Source: Euonymus europaeus (taxonomy: Eukaryota > Streptophyta > Magnoliopsida > Celastrales > Celastraceae). From it: a stretch of 64,000 nucleotides of DNA. A program made the translations under genes and the position numbers. Below are positions 35,321-47,591 of this stretch, piece after piece. The notes below the pieces were generated by a model. That model was given only the letters and a program-made list of their open reading frames with translations. It was not told the origin of the DNA and did not search any database. Within the stretch, counting starts at the first letter, position 1; the number at the start of each line of letters is the position of its first letter. The stretch covers positions 11,036,001 to 11,100,000 of the forward strand of contig OY756970.1 in assembly GCA_963580455.1 (NCBI GenBank), written 5' to 3'.

Positions 35321-37021
35321 TTAAACATTGCTTGTCCTCAAGCAAAAACTCAAGAAAATAATTTCAAAGCGTTGCATGTCTCTTTCAAAAAACAACATCA
35401 TAACTTGGCAAGCCATATACTTTCTCATCAAATCAATGTAATGGTTCATCAAGTGTAATCTGCACAATTATAAATTTGCTCACTACTGCCATAGCATATA
35501 TAACATCTTCACACCAACTCACTAAGATTCACACAATATTTAGAAATGAAGTGTTCACTCAAGTGTTTAGAGGGTGGTGTTTACTCTACTTTGAATTCAC
35601 AACATGTAGCTATTGGCTTGCATGTCCACCAAACTTACTTATGCTAGAATGTTCATTCCATGAATCAAAAGGTCTTTGAAAAGGATTAATTTGGTTTTTT
35701 TTGGGTAGGCTCAAAACAAACAGGCATAGAAGTAAAGGCATCAAATGGCAGAAGTTAGGTTGAGAAGAAAATTAATCAAGAACGAGGTTGTCATGGTGCA
35801 TAAATCTTCTACCAATGGTTATGCCGCGCACCAAATAGTCCCAAAATTAGGCAACCAACACAAAGCCAACTACATCTAATACTAGTCAATAACACATAGC
35901 AAAATAAATCCCAACAAAGTGAGTCCAAACAGAATCAATCCTCAAGCATCATTGCACAGTACAATCTTTAATTGATCAATCATCTCTTGTTGTTTCTTAA
36001 GGAAATGCCCTTGGAAATATTTCATCTGATGTAGCTGGAGTTATGTCTCTTATGCACTGCATTTTAAATAAGTAGAATTTGCGACCGCGCTTAGCTCGCT
36101 GAAGGCTTACAATTCACTTTTTTTTTCTTTTCTTTTTCTTCTGCTCAGTCAACTAGTGACGTTGACCAGACAGTGTAAACAATTTTTTTTTATAGAATTC
36201 CCGACTTTTGCGGCCGCGCTTAGGTTGCACATCTCTAGTACTCTTCATCTAAGGAAATAATCCACGCTTTTTGTGCGGCCGCAGGTGGTTCACACTTTTC
36301 CCAGTATTGTAGACTTGTTTTCTTACCCCAAAATTCTCTAAGGCATCGTCACCACCACTTTCCACTTTCTCATCACCCAAAATTCATCTCACCTGTCAGC
36401 CTTATGTTGGTATTCTAACTTTTGAACTCAATGGCACATGCATAACACATCAGAGAGATCGGATAATGCAAATGGGAAGGGAAATATGGATAATTAAGAA
36501 CAAATATAGATGGGCAAAGATTAGAACGCCTTTGTCACTTTCATGGAACAAAAATTCAACAATTACTTCAGCTGGTTTAAGGCAAGTTCTAGCAATACAA
36601 TGTCATGAAATTCGATGCACTCAGAATTTTTAAAGGCTTCTCACATGGCTACTTAGTGTTCAAATGACATATAAACCAAGCAGACCTTCATCACAAAAAA
36701 ATCATGCTAGGAAATACACTATCAGTTATCAAAGCATGTCATGATAATCAAGCAAAGGGTGCCAAGTTTTAAAAACTTCAAATTTTTGGCAAAACTCAAA
36801 TTCCCTTCTCCCCCAAACTTGAATTTGACATTGTTCTCAATGTGAAGGAAATAGAACATAATTTAAACTTGTGACGACGAAAATTAAATGTGCAATAAAA
36901 GAAAAGGGTGAGGAGACTTAGCTGTTCAAAGATGTCGAATAAGATGCTCCTCCTCCACATGGGTTACCTCCCATGAAGTGCTAAATTTATTGTCTTCAGC
37001 CGGACACAGCTTTAGAATTCG
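35321..37021 (-). other. Non-coding 3' region of element E
   Basis: 1.7 kb with no supported ORF; the env-position ORF seen in element A is absent. Three GC-rich islands related to GCGGCCGC occur near 36082-36100 (GCGACCGCGCTTAGCTCGC), 36208-36226 (GCGGCCGCGCTTAGGTTGC) and 36279-36290 (TGCGGCCGCAGG). They stand out against AT-rich surroundings and echo the LTR palindrome. Confidence 0.7.
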
Positions 37022-39774
37022 TCAAGGATCTAAAACATTAAATCGTACGACTTCTTCCATTGTGAGTGGAACTGACTTCCAATAAGGCTTCACACGATTC
37101 CCGTTAACCCATTTGCTATCCGAAGGTGGGTAGATCACCCCCACATCTAACAATTTCAAAATTTCAGTTTCCACATCTTTCACTTGTGGATGTAGCCGTC
37201 TCTGTGCTTCTCTAGTTGGCCTTGCATCAGTTTCAAGCAAAATCTGGTGCATGCATCTATTAGGATTGGTTCCTTTGATGTCATCACTGGACCATCCAAG
37301 GGCAGTTTTACGCCTTTTCAGAATTTGTACTAATTTTTCCTCTTCTCCTAAACTGAGATTTGCCGCCACTATCACTGGTAAAGTCTTGTCTTCTCCCAAA
37401 TAAATATATTTCAAGTGGTTGGGCAATTGTTTGAACTCCAAAGTAGGTGCCTTAACTGTAGAAGAAATAAGAGATATATTAGTAGGTATCAATTGTTCAA
37501 AAGGAGGAATACCCTTACCAACATACGACTGGGCCCGATGCAACGACTCTATTACTTTCTCTATTTGGCTCTCATATTTTATGTCTTCTGCTTCAACTGG
37601 ATCAAGACTTGTAACCTGAAAAACCTCACTCACAAGATCATGTGTAACATCAATACCACAACAATCACTTTTATCATCATGAAGTTCAAGAGAATCAAAC
37701 ACACGAAACTCCAATTTTTGATTATTCACCTGCATTGTTATAGTCCCCTTTTTCACACGAATATTTATATCCACAGTAGTCATGAAAGGACGACCAAGAA
37801 TAATTGGTATAGAGGACGAACTAGGATTATCCTCCATATCCAACACAACAAAATCAACAGGCACAATTAAGTCTTTCACAATTACCAACACGTCTTCTAA
37901 AATTCCATTAGGTCTTTTAATACTGCGGTCAGCTAACTGCAAAGTGATGGAAGTTTCTTGCAATTCCCCCAATCCTAATTTCTTATACAAAGAAAAGGGC
38001 ATTAAATTGATGCTCGCTCCTAAATCTAGCAATGCCTTCTCAAAGAATTGATTTCCCACCTTACAAGGTATGGTAAAACTACCAGGATCTTTAACTTGGG
38101 TGGAAGTTTATTCAATAGCATAGCGCTCACTTCTTCATTCAAAGCAACTTTTTCACTTGCAGAAAATTTCCTCTTTTTAGTACAACAATCTTTGAGAAAT
38201 TTAGCATAAGAAGGAATCTGTTTAATGGCATCAAGCAATGGAATATTGATTTCTACCTTACGTAAATTTTCAAAAATATCATGCACCTTAGAATCAATTG
38301 TCTTTTTGACTAACCTTTGTGGGAAAGGCGGAGGATCTCTTCCCCAATCTTTGACTTCTTTCTGTCCAGATTTGCGACCCTCCTGCACCCTATGTGCGAC
38401 CGACTTGCACCCTGCGTCAGGGGTTGGCGACAGCACCTTATTGTCAATAATCTTGCCATTTCGAAGGGTGGTTATGGCTTTCAACTCATCATGCCCAGTT
38501 GGGTTATTGAGAGGTTGAGAAGGCAGCTCTCCCTTCTTTCGTTCGCTCACCTCCTTCGCTATCTTTCCCATTTGGGTTTCCAATTTTTGGATAGCCTGAG
38601 TTGTTTGTTGCATGAATTGCATCATGGTAGTCTCCAAATCAATCTTCTTTGCTGGTTGTGGTGTTGGGACTGCTACATTCATTGTGTTTTGATCACCCTT
38701 CCAAGAAAGATTAGGGTGATTGCGTCAAGGCTAAGCTTGGTTCCATGTGTTGTAATTTCCCAAGAAATTGACTTGCTCTTGATCATTCATTGATATCAAT
38801 GGACAAGCTTTAGTCACATGATCTTGCCTAGAGCAAACTGAACAAAGAGTCTCAGCTTGTGATGGAACCTTTATAGTCACCTCTGTCAAAGCTTCAACAA
38901 GCATGTCTATTTTTCGATTAATATTGCACATTGCTGCTTCAACTTTGACATCAGATCTCACCTCATATATGCCTTGTCGCTTTGTTGAGCTTCTACCCCT
39001 TGCAGAAAATTGTTGAGAGTCTTCACTCAATTCTTCAAATAACTCCATAGCTTCTTCGCTACTCTTTCTCATAAGAACTCCATTGCAAGTAGAATCAACT
39101 TTCATTCTATTAGCCTCGTTCAACCCTTCATAGAAATGCAAAATCACATCATCTTTGTGTAAATTATGGGTTGGGCAACGAGCTACTTTACTCTTAAAAT
39201 CCTTCCATGCTTCATAAAACAAATCACCATCCTTTTGTTGAAAATTCTGGATTTCTCTCACAAGTTGCTTGGTTCTATGAGCTGCGAAAAATTCCCTCAA
39301 AAATTTAGTTGCCATCTGTTCCCATGTACTGATAGATCCCGCTTCAATAGCATTATACCACATCTTTGCACCACCCCTTAGAGTAAAGGGAAAAAGAACC
39401 AACTTTAAATTATCGGCAGTAATTCAAGTCATGTGTTGAGTTCGGCACAACTCGGTAAAATCCTTCAAATGTAAGTGAGGATCTTTATCAAATCTCCCCT
39501 CATAATGGGGCACATAATTCAACAACTGTGGTGACAAACTAACATTGGCAGCCCCTGTAGGTTGATAAGTAATGCACGAAAGCTGAGCAATGTTCTGCGG
39601 AATATATCGATTCATCATTGGTACTCTGACATTAGCATCGGCAGCTCCTGCAATCTCATCGACCAACTGTCTGTTGTTCTCCTCCATTGTCCTATGTCGC
39701 AATGCTCTAGCTGTTCTCTCAATCTTAGGATTAAACTCTTCCAATGACTCTTGATGAGAACGTGTATTAACCAT
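37022..39774 (-). pseudogene. Gag-protease remnant of element E fused to the pol C-terminus
   Basis: Minus-strand fragments of one Athila gag-pol: 39774-39424 (start MVNTRSHQESLEEF), 39402-38731 (Gag core GGAKMWYNAIEAGSISTWEQ and zinc knuckle CSVCSRQDHVTKAC), 38682-38026, and 38059-37022 (protease DLGAS, IILGRPFM). Damage: TGA at 39424-39426; TAG and TGA near 38724-38730; a one-base deletion in the AAG-TTA-AAG region near 38090 that shifts the frame. In the last fragment the text goes directly from PPSDSKWV, which precedes RT in element A, to NGNRVKPYW, near the pol C-terminus. About 830 codons (RT, RNase H, integrase) are missing, with the junction near 37105. The deletion keeps the frame. 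Confidence 0.9.
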
Positions 39775-39895
39775 GCACTGTAAGGATCCAATAAGTACCT
39801 ACAAACAATTTAGACGATGTAAGTTTGATGTCACAATAATTAAACCAACTAAAATTAACACTATTGCCATTTAACAATCAAAATAAATCAAACAG

Positions 39896-39913
39896 TCCCC
39901 GACAACGGCGCCA
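39896..39913 (-). other. Primer binding site of element E (tRNA-Asp type)
   Basis: The plus strand reads TCCCCGACAACGGCGCCA, matching the plant tRNA-Asp 3' end (from memory) with one mismatch, six bases from the 5' LTR. Confidence 0.85.
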
Positions 39914-39919
39914 AAAACT

Positions 39920-41065
39920 TGGTCGATACTTTTTTATCACAGTAAATACCGACTGGTTTTACCCAATCGCAAGTGTACGGTCGCAAGGCGGTAACAGTGA
40001 AAGGGATCGAATCCACAGGGACTGTTGTAAAAACCAATTGAAAGACAAACAATAGTGTAAACTAATTTGGATGCTTAAATTAATAATGGAAAAATTAACT
40101 AGTTCAAATAAAATAACTAATTCAACAATTGATGAAAATTGGCTTGGATTTGGCTAGTTCAAATACCTCCACCAGTGCACGCAAATCAATCCGCAATTAA
40201 ACAAATTAAGAATTTAACGACGTCAATTGAAAGACTTTGGTCCAGCTCTAACAATTAGATTTCCCTAAACAACGACCCTGACTTTGGTCCAGCTCAAGGT
40301 CTTTTCTTATCAAAGGAGTCTTGGTTTGGTCTTTCCTAAGAATTTCCTAAGATAAGCATCAGCACGTGGAAATCGACAATCGCATAACCTAAGGCAATGG
40401 TCTATCACCCAATCAATTATGTTCAATGTTCCCAAACCTGAATCGCAAAACAAGTTTTTGTCACTTCGTCAAACACCGGGTCATGGTCAGCCGAATATGT
40501 TCAACTAACAATTCCTAAATATTATGATGATGGCCAGACATGCATAACAATAGGAAATCAACAATAAATTCAGAGAACAATGAATTAAATCCAGTCTAAT
40601 CAACAATCAATCTGTGCACAAAGTTTCAATAGAAGAAAATACCAAATCCTAGCTAAAAAGTACTTAGCTACGCATACTCATACTAAAAACCATAAAAATA
40701 CTCAAGACAATTGTTCGAATCGATGGGAAAGATGAAGGAATTGCCACGCTTGGAATGCCTCTTCTCTGCCCTCTGTATTCTGGAAAATCTTCCCTCGTAT
40801 CTGGCGGCAAGGGTTTAGTCTTTAACCATAAAAAGTTATTGTCCCCACTGCCACGTCAGCTAGGCCTGTTTTTGCAAATCCCGCAACTCGCGGCCGCGAG
40901 TAGGTCGCGCCTGGCTCACTTTTACCCAGAATTCAACTTTTCCAACTAAATAGCATCCAGCTGTACCTGTCATTAAATCACACAATTGGATAGTATTTTG
41001 TGCTAGAAACCTCATAAAGATTGGGTACTTAACATCATAAACATGAGTACATTTTGTACTCACCA
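39920..41065 (-). repeat. 5' LTR of element E
   Basis: 1146 bp, same ends and length as 34162-35307; palindrome CTCGCGGCCGCGAG at 40887-40900. Confidence 0.93.
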
Positions 41066-41070
41066 ATGAT

Positions 41071-44000
41071 CAATCTACCCATAACCTTAGGGGACTACCC
41101 AAGGTCAAAGTTATTTATGGTGGAGCTCCTGGTCTTTAGATGTGATGGCCCCTCATAATGCAATAATTGGCCGAGCACTGCTTCACAAAGCTTGAGCAAT
41201 TGTCTCCACCTATTATTTGAAAATAAAATTCCCTATTGACTGAGGAATAGGTGAAGCTCAGGACGACCAGAAGCTTGCTCGTCAGATGTATGTTACACAC
41301 TTAAAAGAGAATAAAAAACTGATCTCAGCCTTAGAATTGCTGGATGATGATCACAATATCAAAACCCCGAAGCCGTCTCTCGCCGAACAACTCATCACCA
41401 TTATTATCGAGGAGGGGACGGAGAAGAAATTGTACCACGAATCCGAGCTTGCTAAAGACTTAAGCGAAAGCTTGACAAGTCTTCTTCTGGAAAACATCAA
41501 CACATTTACTTGGAGCACGGACGAGATGCCCGACATAAGTGTTGATGTTATTACACACCATCTTAGTATAAAACCTGGTAGGAGACCGGTGAAATAGAAG
41601 AAGAGAATTTTGGCTCAGGATAGGCATGTGGCAATCAAAATCGAGGTTAGCAAGCTTCTGGATGCGAAATTCATCTGAGAAGTCCAATTCCTGAAATGGC
41701 ATTCAAATGTTGTTATGGTGGAAAAATAGAATGGCAAGTGGCGCATGTGCGTCGACTTCACAGGCCTCAATAAGGCTTGCCCAAAAGATAGCTATCCATT
41801 GACAAAAATAGACCAACAGGTCGACGCAACCTCGGGAAAAGGCCTCCTCAACTTCTTTGATGCCTATTCGGGATACCACCAGATCCAAATGCACCATGCC
41901 GTTGAAGAGCACACCTCATTTGTCACTCTTGGAGGCATATATTGCTATCAGATAATGCCCTTTGGATTGAAGAATACGTGAGCCACCTACCAAAGACTTG
42001 TTACCAAGATCTTCTCCCAATGCTCGGTAAAATGGTCGAGACTTACGTGGATGACATCGTTGTCAAGAGCAGGAAACCTGAAGACCACTTAGATGATTTG
42101 CAGGAAGTTTTTAATGTTCTAAAGAAGTTCGGAATGAAGCTTAACCTAGAGAAATGTGCGTTTGGCATTTCCTCGAGCAAATTCCTCGGTAGGTAGCAAC
42201 CATAATCAACATGCAAGCCCCAAGGAACAAAAAGGAGGTTCAACAGCTCACCGAGTGAGTCGCTGCCTTGAGCCGTTTTCTCGCCATATCTGGAGACAGA
42301 TGTAAACATTTCTTTAATGCACTCAAGCAAACGGAGAATTTTCAGTGGCTGAGAAGTTTGCCTTGGCACTTGTAACAGTGGCTAGGAAGTTGCGACCATA
42401 CTTTCAAGCCCACACGGTTACGGTGTTGACAGACCAACCACTAAAGACCATACTACAGAAATCAAATACATTGGGTAGACTCATCAAATGGTCAATTGAA
42501 CTGAATGAGTTTGACATTCACTATGAGCCAAAGAAAGCCATCAAAGCTCAAGCCCTCACAGACTTTATCAATGAGTGCCAACATCCCCTAGGGGAAGAGG
42601 CACCTCATGACCTATGGGAGCTCTTTGTCAATGGCTTTTCCAACAAGGATGGAAATGAAGCAGGGATTCTACTTCTCGGGCCGGGGGGCATGACTACAAA
42701 ATACGCTCTCTGCTTCCAATTCAAAGATTCTAACAACGAGGCTGAATATGAAGCGCTCCTAGCAAGGTTGAAATTAGCAATTGAGCTAGAAGTGCACAAT
42801 TTGGTGGTTAACAGCGACTCTCAACTCATAACCGAACAAGTCGGTGGTGAATATCAAGTGAGAGGTTCTAACATGATCAAGTATCTGGAGAAGGCTAAGG
42901 AGTTGATGGGTGAAATTCTGAATTTTGAAATAAGAAGAGGGCCCCAAAAAGAGAATCAGCAAGTCGATGTGCTAGCTCGGTTAGCATTTGCCTCCAAAAA
43001 AGAAAAAGCATCCTCAGTGCGGATAGAGATATTACCCAAACCGAGCATCTTTGTTAGGACTATAGCCGAGATCGACACTGAACGGTCATGGATGGATCCA
43101 ATTTGAACCTTCCTTGTAGAGGGTAAGTTACCAAAGGATAAGAACGAGGCTAGGAATCTTCGACCAAGAGCAGCAAGGTATTCAATCATTCGGGGAATGC
43201 TCTACAGGAGGTCTTATACACTCTCTTACCTTAAATGCCTTGCTCCATGAGAATCCGATTACGCTCTCCAAGAAGTACATGAAGGACTTTGCGGCAGCCA
43301 CGTAAGGGCAAGAACCTTAGCTAATAAGGTCTTGCGCTGTAGATATTACTAGCCGAGTATGAAGAGGGATACTGAGGAGTTGGTGTGAAAGTGTGACAAA
43401 TTCTAGAGGCACGCCAACTTTCCTCATCTTTCCCCATTCGAGATGACTGTCATTGAGAACCCTTGTCCGTTTGCACAATGGGGGCTAGACCTGTTGGGGC
43501 CTTTTCCCCAGCAACATCTCAAAGGAAGTTCCTCACAGTGGCAGTGGATTACTTTACAAAGTGGGTTGAGGCCGAGCCTCTAGCCACTGTCACCTACCAT
43601 AAGATAAAAGACTTCATATGGAAAACCATTATCTGTAGATATGGCATTCCTCGGATCCTCATTATAGATAATGGCCGACAGTTTGTGCAAACATTCGAGA
43701 ATTTTGTGAAGAGTTTGGCATCAATCTTAGGATTATTGTTGTAGCCCATCCTCAAGCTAATGGTCAAGTTGAAGTCACCAACCATATCATACTACAAGGA
43801 CTCAAGGCTCTTCTTGACCAAGCCAAGGGAATTTGGACCGAGCAGCTCCACAGTTTCCTTTGGTCATACAGGACTATGCCTAGAACATCAATGGGAGAGA
43901 CCCCTTTCTCCCTAGTGTCGGATCAGAAGTTGTCATCTCATTAGAGATTGGGGTCCTCACTCCTCGAATTTTTGAGTTTGATGAGTCAGGAAACAATGAC

Positions 44001-44270
44001 TTGCTACTTAACAATCCACATTTCCTTGAAGAAGCTCGAGAGATTTCTCGGATCAAAACTGCGGCCTACAAGCAAAGAACTGCCCGTTACCACAAGAAAA
44101 GGCTCTGAACAAGGAAGTTCTCGGTGGAAGACTGGATGCTGAGGAAAGCCACTACAGCCTGAAAATACCCTGGCAAGCTTGGAGAGACATGGGAAGGGCC
44201 TTTCTGCGTTACCAAATTCATGTTTGATGGAACTTACAAGTTGGAGAATCCATAGAAGCCTGGAGAGATG
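41071..44270 (+). pseudogene. Pol of element D (RT, dual RNase H, integrase), broken
   Basis: Continues from the protease after element E. Fragments: SLAEQLITIIIEEGTEKKLY (about 41372); RT with MCVDFTGLNKACPKDSYPLT (41745), FFDAYSGYHQIQM, MPFGLKNT followed by TGA at 41982, and YVDDIVVK (about 42046); the open frame 42345-43106 with the end of the first RNase H (LTDQPL) and a second RNase H (NNEAEYEALL, NSDSQLITEQ, VDVLARLAF); integrase zinc region near 43265-43340 (EVHEGLCGSHVRARTLANK); integrase core VDYFTKWVEAEPLA and IIDNGRQFV (43545-43700), then AHPQANGQVEVTN (about 43745). The second, archaeal-type RNase H is characteristic of the Tat lineage; here the usual first catalytic Asp reads Asn (FVNGFSN). 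Many stops and frameshifts; non-functional. Confidence 0.88.
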
Positions 44271-44689
44271 CAACCCTGGCTCGTTCTCTTTTGAAGATTC
44301 TCATCGCAGTATACTCTCGACAGATTACAACTTACTCCGCCTAGGTTACAATGACCGAGCATTATTCCCCAGACCTCTTAAATTACAGAGGCCGAACAAA
44401 GACTTGAATTTGTTACAACTTAATTCAATTGAGCTACAACGACCAAGTAGAAACAAGTTTGCTACGACCTTGATGAGTCTATGCCACAACAATCAAATAG
44501 TCACGCTCGGATCTATTAGAGTTAAAAATATTTTAAGCTATAATATCCGAGTATAAAATCATAAAAGACAATTAAGAGTGACAAAAAGAGTACGAGGAGA
44601 AACTTCTTAAAACTAAGAAAGTCATTTACATAAGCGCCGAAGAAACAGTTAACAAATAACAAAAAAAAAAGAGAAAGAAGCTAATTCTC
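44271..44689. other. Spacer between pol and antisense ORF of element D
   Basis: About 400 bp without a supported ORF, ending in an A-rich tract near 44658-44670. Confidence 0.6.
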
Positions 44690-46677
44690 TACATCAACGA
44701 GCTCCTCGGTAGCAGGCTCCTTCTCAGTAAGCTCGGCATGAGTGGACTCAACAGGGACATCATTCCCTGAAGGGACAAGGGGGCGTCAGCATCCACGTAT
44801 ATTTCGATGTCCGCCTCGTCGTAACCTACTTCCTTCTAGAGAAGACAAAATTGCTCGTAAACGTCCTTCTTGACGACGTCCTCCTCGTCCTTTCCCACAA
44901 TTCCTGGGCACAGTTCGTCTAGGATATCCGAGGTCTAACCCTGGCCGGCAAGAAATGTCTGAGCTTCCTTGATCGCATTCTGGAAGCAAAAGAAACCCTC
45001 CTGCTTAAGGATAAACTGGAATTCGGAAGAGTCCATAACCTCCCGAAGACTAGCTTGTTGCCCCCTCTCGAACATGCGGGCCCCCTCTACCTCTACTGCT
45101 GACTTTTGTCTCGCCAACTATTCCTCAACCTCTTTCAGCTTGATAGCCGTCAGAGCTTCAACCTCTTGGGTCTTCTCGAGGTCCAACCGCGTGAGCTGCA
45201 AGGCAGTATCCGTCCAACTAAGAGCCCCTTTGAGGAGATGAATTTCTTGGGCGGCAGTCCTCTTCTCAGCAGTAGAGCTCCAGATGTCAATGGAAAATTG
45301 CCCGAGAAGAGAAGTCAGCTACAGGCAGCAATGGAACAAGTTATTAAAGAAACCAAAGAGAGAGTCAGAACAAAATCATGAAAAAACTGTTACTTCCATA
45401 AGCTTGACTGCAGAAGTTTCCATATTCTCCTCGGTAGCCATCTCCTCATCTCGCCGCTAGTCCGAGGGGAGAGAAATCTTCTCCAGCATCTCCAAGGCCA
45501 CCCGAGAATTGGCCACAGTGTTCGAGAGGCAAACATTCCATTGAGGAACGTGGACGTCATCCATTCTATGATGGGGGAGGAGGAGCGTGGGTCCTTTCCT
45601 CGACAAGGTTTCACGTGGACTCCAGCAGCAGGCGCTACTTTCTTCCTCTTACTCGTCTCCACGTCCCCAGTAGGTTTCCTCTTTTAGCCCAAGTTGGCAA
45701 TTTTCTTCTGCATCCTCAGGTAATCCACAGCCGATGACATATCTGAAAAGGACAACAAGAATTTAAAAATGAATAGCAAGGCATGTAGGATTGATAAAAT
45801 CGAGCAAGAGCATGTTCCCACTTTGCATAGCTAGCTCAGACCTATGAGCCCCTGTAAAGTCTACAGCTCGGCAGACCATAGGGATAAAAGGTTTGGTGAA
45901 GGGCCCTTTGAGGGTGAGGTACTAGTCAAGCTCCTCAGTAGAAAGCTGGGGAAGGAATTTGAACTTGCTGAACTTGGGGACGGTCCATGAGGTCCTGAAA
46001 GGTAGAACCTCGTCCTCACCCAAAGGCATTCGAACAAAAAAATAGATAGATTTCCAACGATGATTGGAAGAAGAATATTTGGGGGCTACCAAACCCTTTT
46101 TAAATTTCAAGTAACACAGCCTAGGGTTCCTCAGGGCTCTACACAATGAGAAGATGTGCTGGAGGACATTGGAAGAGAAAGGAACAACGAGCTTGGCACA
46201 ATAATGAAGTATTGTGCCGAGGAAGACCCAATAGTTTGGAGCTAAACAAGTGGGACAGATGTCGAATCGAGCAAAGAAGGAACATGTCGCTGAATCTATC
46301 GGGATCCAACAACCGTATGAAAAGGTGGTGGTGGAAATGGCGAATTCCCCATGTTGGGGACTAAAAGGAGAGACACCCTCAGGCATAGGCCTACAAGGGT
46401 AAGAGATACCGAACAATTTGCGTTGGCTTTCTACCTCGGAGGCGGTAAGGCTACAACTTAAGTTGATAGGTTCCCTAGTACCATCACCCACTACTCGAGC
46501 TTCCTATAGGGGAGCCTCGAACTCGGGGCGGGGGGGGGGGGGGTAAAAGAAAGGACGCTCGGCTAAAGGAAGCCTAAAGCTCATCCTAACCGGAGGAGAG
46601 GTAGAGGTAGAAGGGGAAGAACCTAGGTCGGCCTCCTCTAGTATATTAATATCACTATCCAAAGAAGGGGAAGACAT
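44690..46677 (-). pseudogene. Antisense ORF of Tat element D
   Basis: Minus-strand coding remnant opposite in direction to gag-pol. The start is probably ATG at 46677 (MSSPSLDSDINILEEADLG), followed by Ser/Pro-rich and Pro-rich sequence encoded across a 14-base G run at 46530-46543. The open frame 46491-45922 contains LFGISYPCRPMPEGVSPFSP, FARFDICPTCLAPNYW and FFVRMPLGEDEVLPFRTSW. This fits the putative gypsy-type transposon domain known from antisense ORFs of Tat elements (named from memory). Downstream fragments (45662-44786) include KSAVEVEGARMFERGQQASL and FQNAIKEAQTFLAGQG with helical, charged composition like the coiled-coil C-terminal part of that family. Stops and frame changes break it, some of which may be introns. 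Function is unknown in the whole family. Confidence 0.75.
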
Positions 46678-47042
46678 TTCTCGTACCTAGAAATAGATCA
46701 AAGACGAGAATAAGCTAAGCTCGACTAGAGAAGAGGATGTGATTGCTCGGTGCTCTCTAAGCTCGGGTCTCTCAATTTCGCATCAAGTGGTCTTGAAAGC
46801 GACGTCTTCGCTACTTATAGTGGAAGCCCGTCTCGGTCAACAGACCCGATGACGAGACCCTTGGCATCCTCTCATCTGGACCGCACAGCCCCTGCTCATC
46901 GTAGAACTACTGGATCTCCTCATATTTAATCCAAACCATCCAAGATCTTGTCATCAATGCCACCCTCGGGCAAGCCAACTTATAAAGACGACAGCTAAGC
47001 CAGACCTATCATTGGTCGTTCCCAACAACCAATCACAAGTCT
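46678..47042. other. Spacer before the 3' LTR of element D
   Basis: About 365 bp, moderately GC-rich, with no supported ORF. It would hold the promoter of the antisense ORF if it has one; no convincing TATA box was seen. Confidence 0.5.
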
Positions 47043-47053
47043 AAGGGGGTAAA
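47043..47053 (+). other. Polypurine tract of element D
   Basis: AAGGGGGTAAA directly before the 3' LTR start TGATAAGG. Confidence 0.8.
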
Positions 47054-47591
47054 TGATAAGGATAATTATCCTCTCCAATAGGAATAAGACACGTGGCAAA
47101 ATTGTCAGCAGACTAGCAGGTTCCACCTAACAGTCCGTTACTCGGTATCGAGAAACGGAGTTGTTCTTCTTTGCTCCCTACCTGCAGAATAGTAACTCCT
47201 TCTGATAAAACAGTAACTCCTTCATTTGGCAAGGTATTATTTACCACCACTCAAATTCTATTAATAGAAACCACATTCACTATATAAAGGGGGTACCCCA
47301 CAGGTCTAAGGGATCACTCTTTCATTTAAATACTATTTACACCTTTCCCAAGAACACCGAGTAGTGTTCTTCGGAGAGTTACTTTGTGCTAGCATCTGAC
47401 TTAAGCATCAGAGCGCCAACGCCAGAGAACACTCTCTGGCGGGGCTCCTAGCTTACGTGTGCTAGTTCTTGCAGATCACAGTTATCTGAGAAGACCATTG
47501 TGCCGAGGAAGAGAACCACCCATCCGAGGAGAACCTAGTTTGGACTTAGACTGATACGTCATCAAAGCTTTACGAGATTGAGATGTCATCA
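47054..47591 (+). repeat. 3' LTR of element D
   Basis: 538 bp matching 31786-32323, followed by the target duplication CATCT at 47592-47596. Confidence 0.93.

Larger units (their letters stand above)
34162..41065 (-). mobile_element. Element E: Athila-like deletion derivative nested in element D
   Basis: LTRs 34162-35307 and 39920-41065 (1146 bp each), target duplication ATGAT at 34157-34161 and 41066-41070. A tRNA-Asp-type primer site (39896-39913) and purine tract put it on the minus strand. The coding region keeps gag and protease but has lost RT, RNase H and integrase through an internal deletion that joins the pre-RT segment to the last codons of pol. The LTRs differ at about 25 positions by eye (about 2%), so it is younger than its host element D and older than element A. 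It cannot encode its own mobility. Confidence 0.93.
31786..47591 (+). mobile_element. Element D: Tat-type Ty3/gypsy retrotransposon inserted in the CACTA transposase
   Basis: LTRs 31786-32323 and 47054-47591 (538 bp each) with TG...CA ends, and target duplication CATCT at 31781-31785 and 47592-47596. The primer site TTGGCGCCATCTGTGGGA follows the left LTR. Gag, protease, RT, two RNase H domains and integrase fragments read on the plus strand. An antisense ORF lies between integrase and the 3' LTR, a known feature of Tat elements such as Grande and Retand. The LTRs differ at about 45 positions by eye (roughly 8%), so this is an old insertion. It is split at the protease by element E. Confidence 0.92.
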
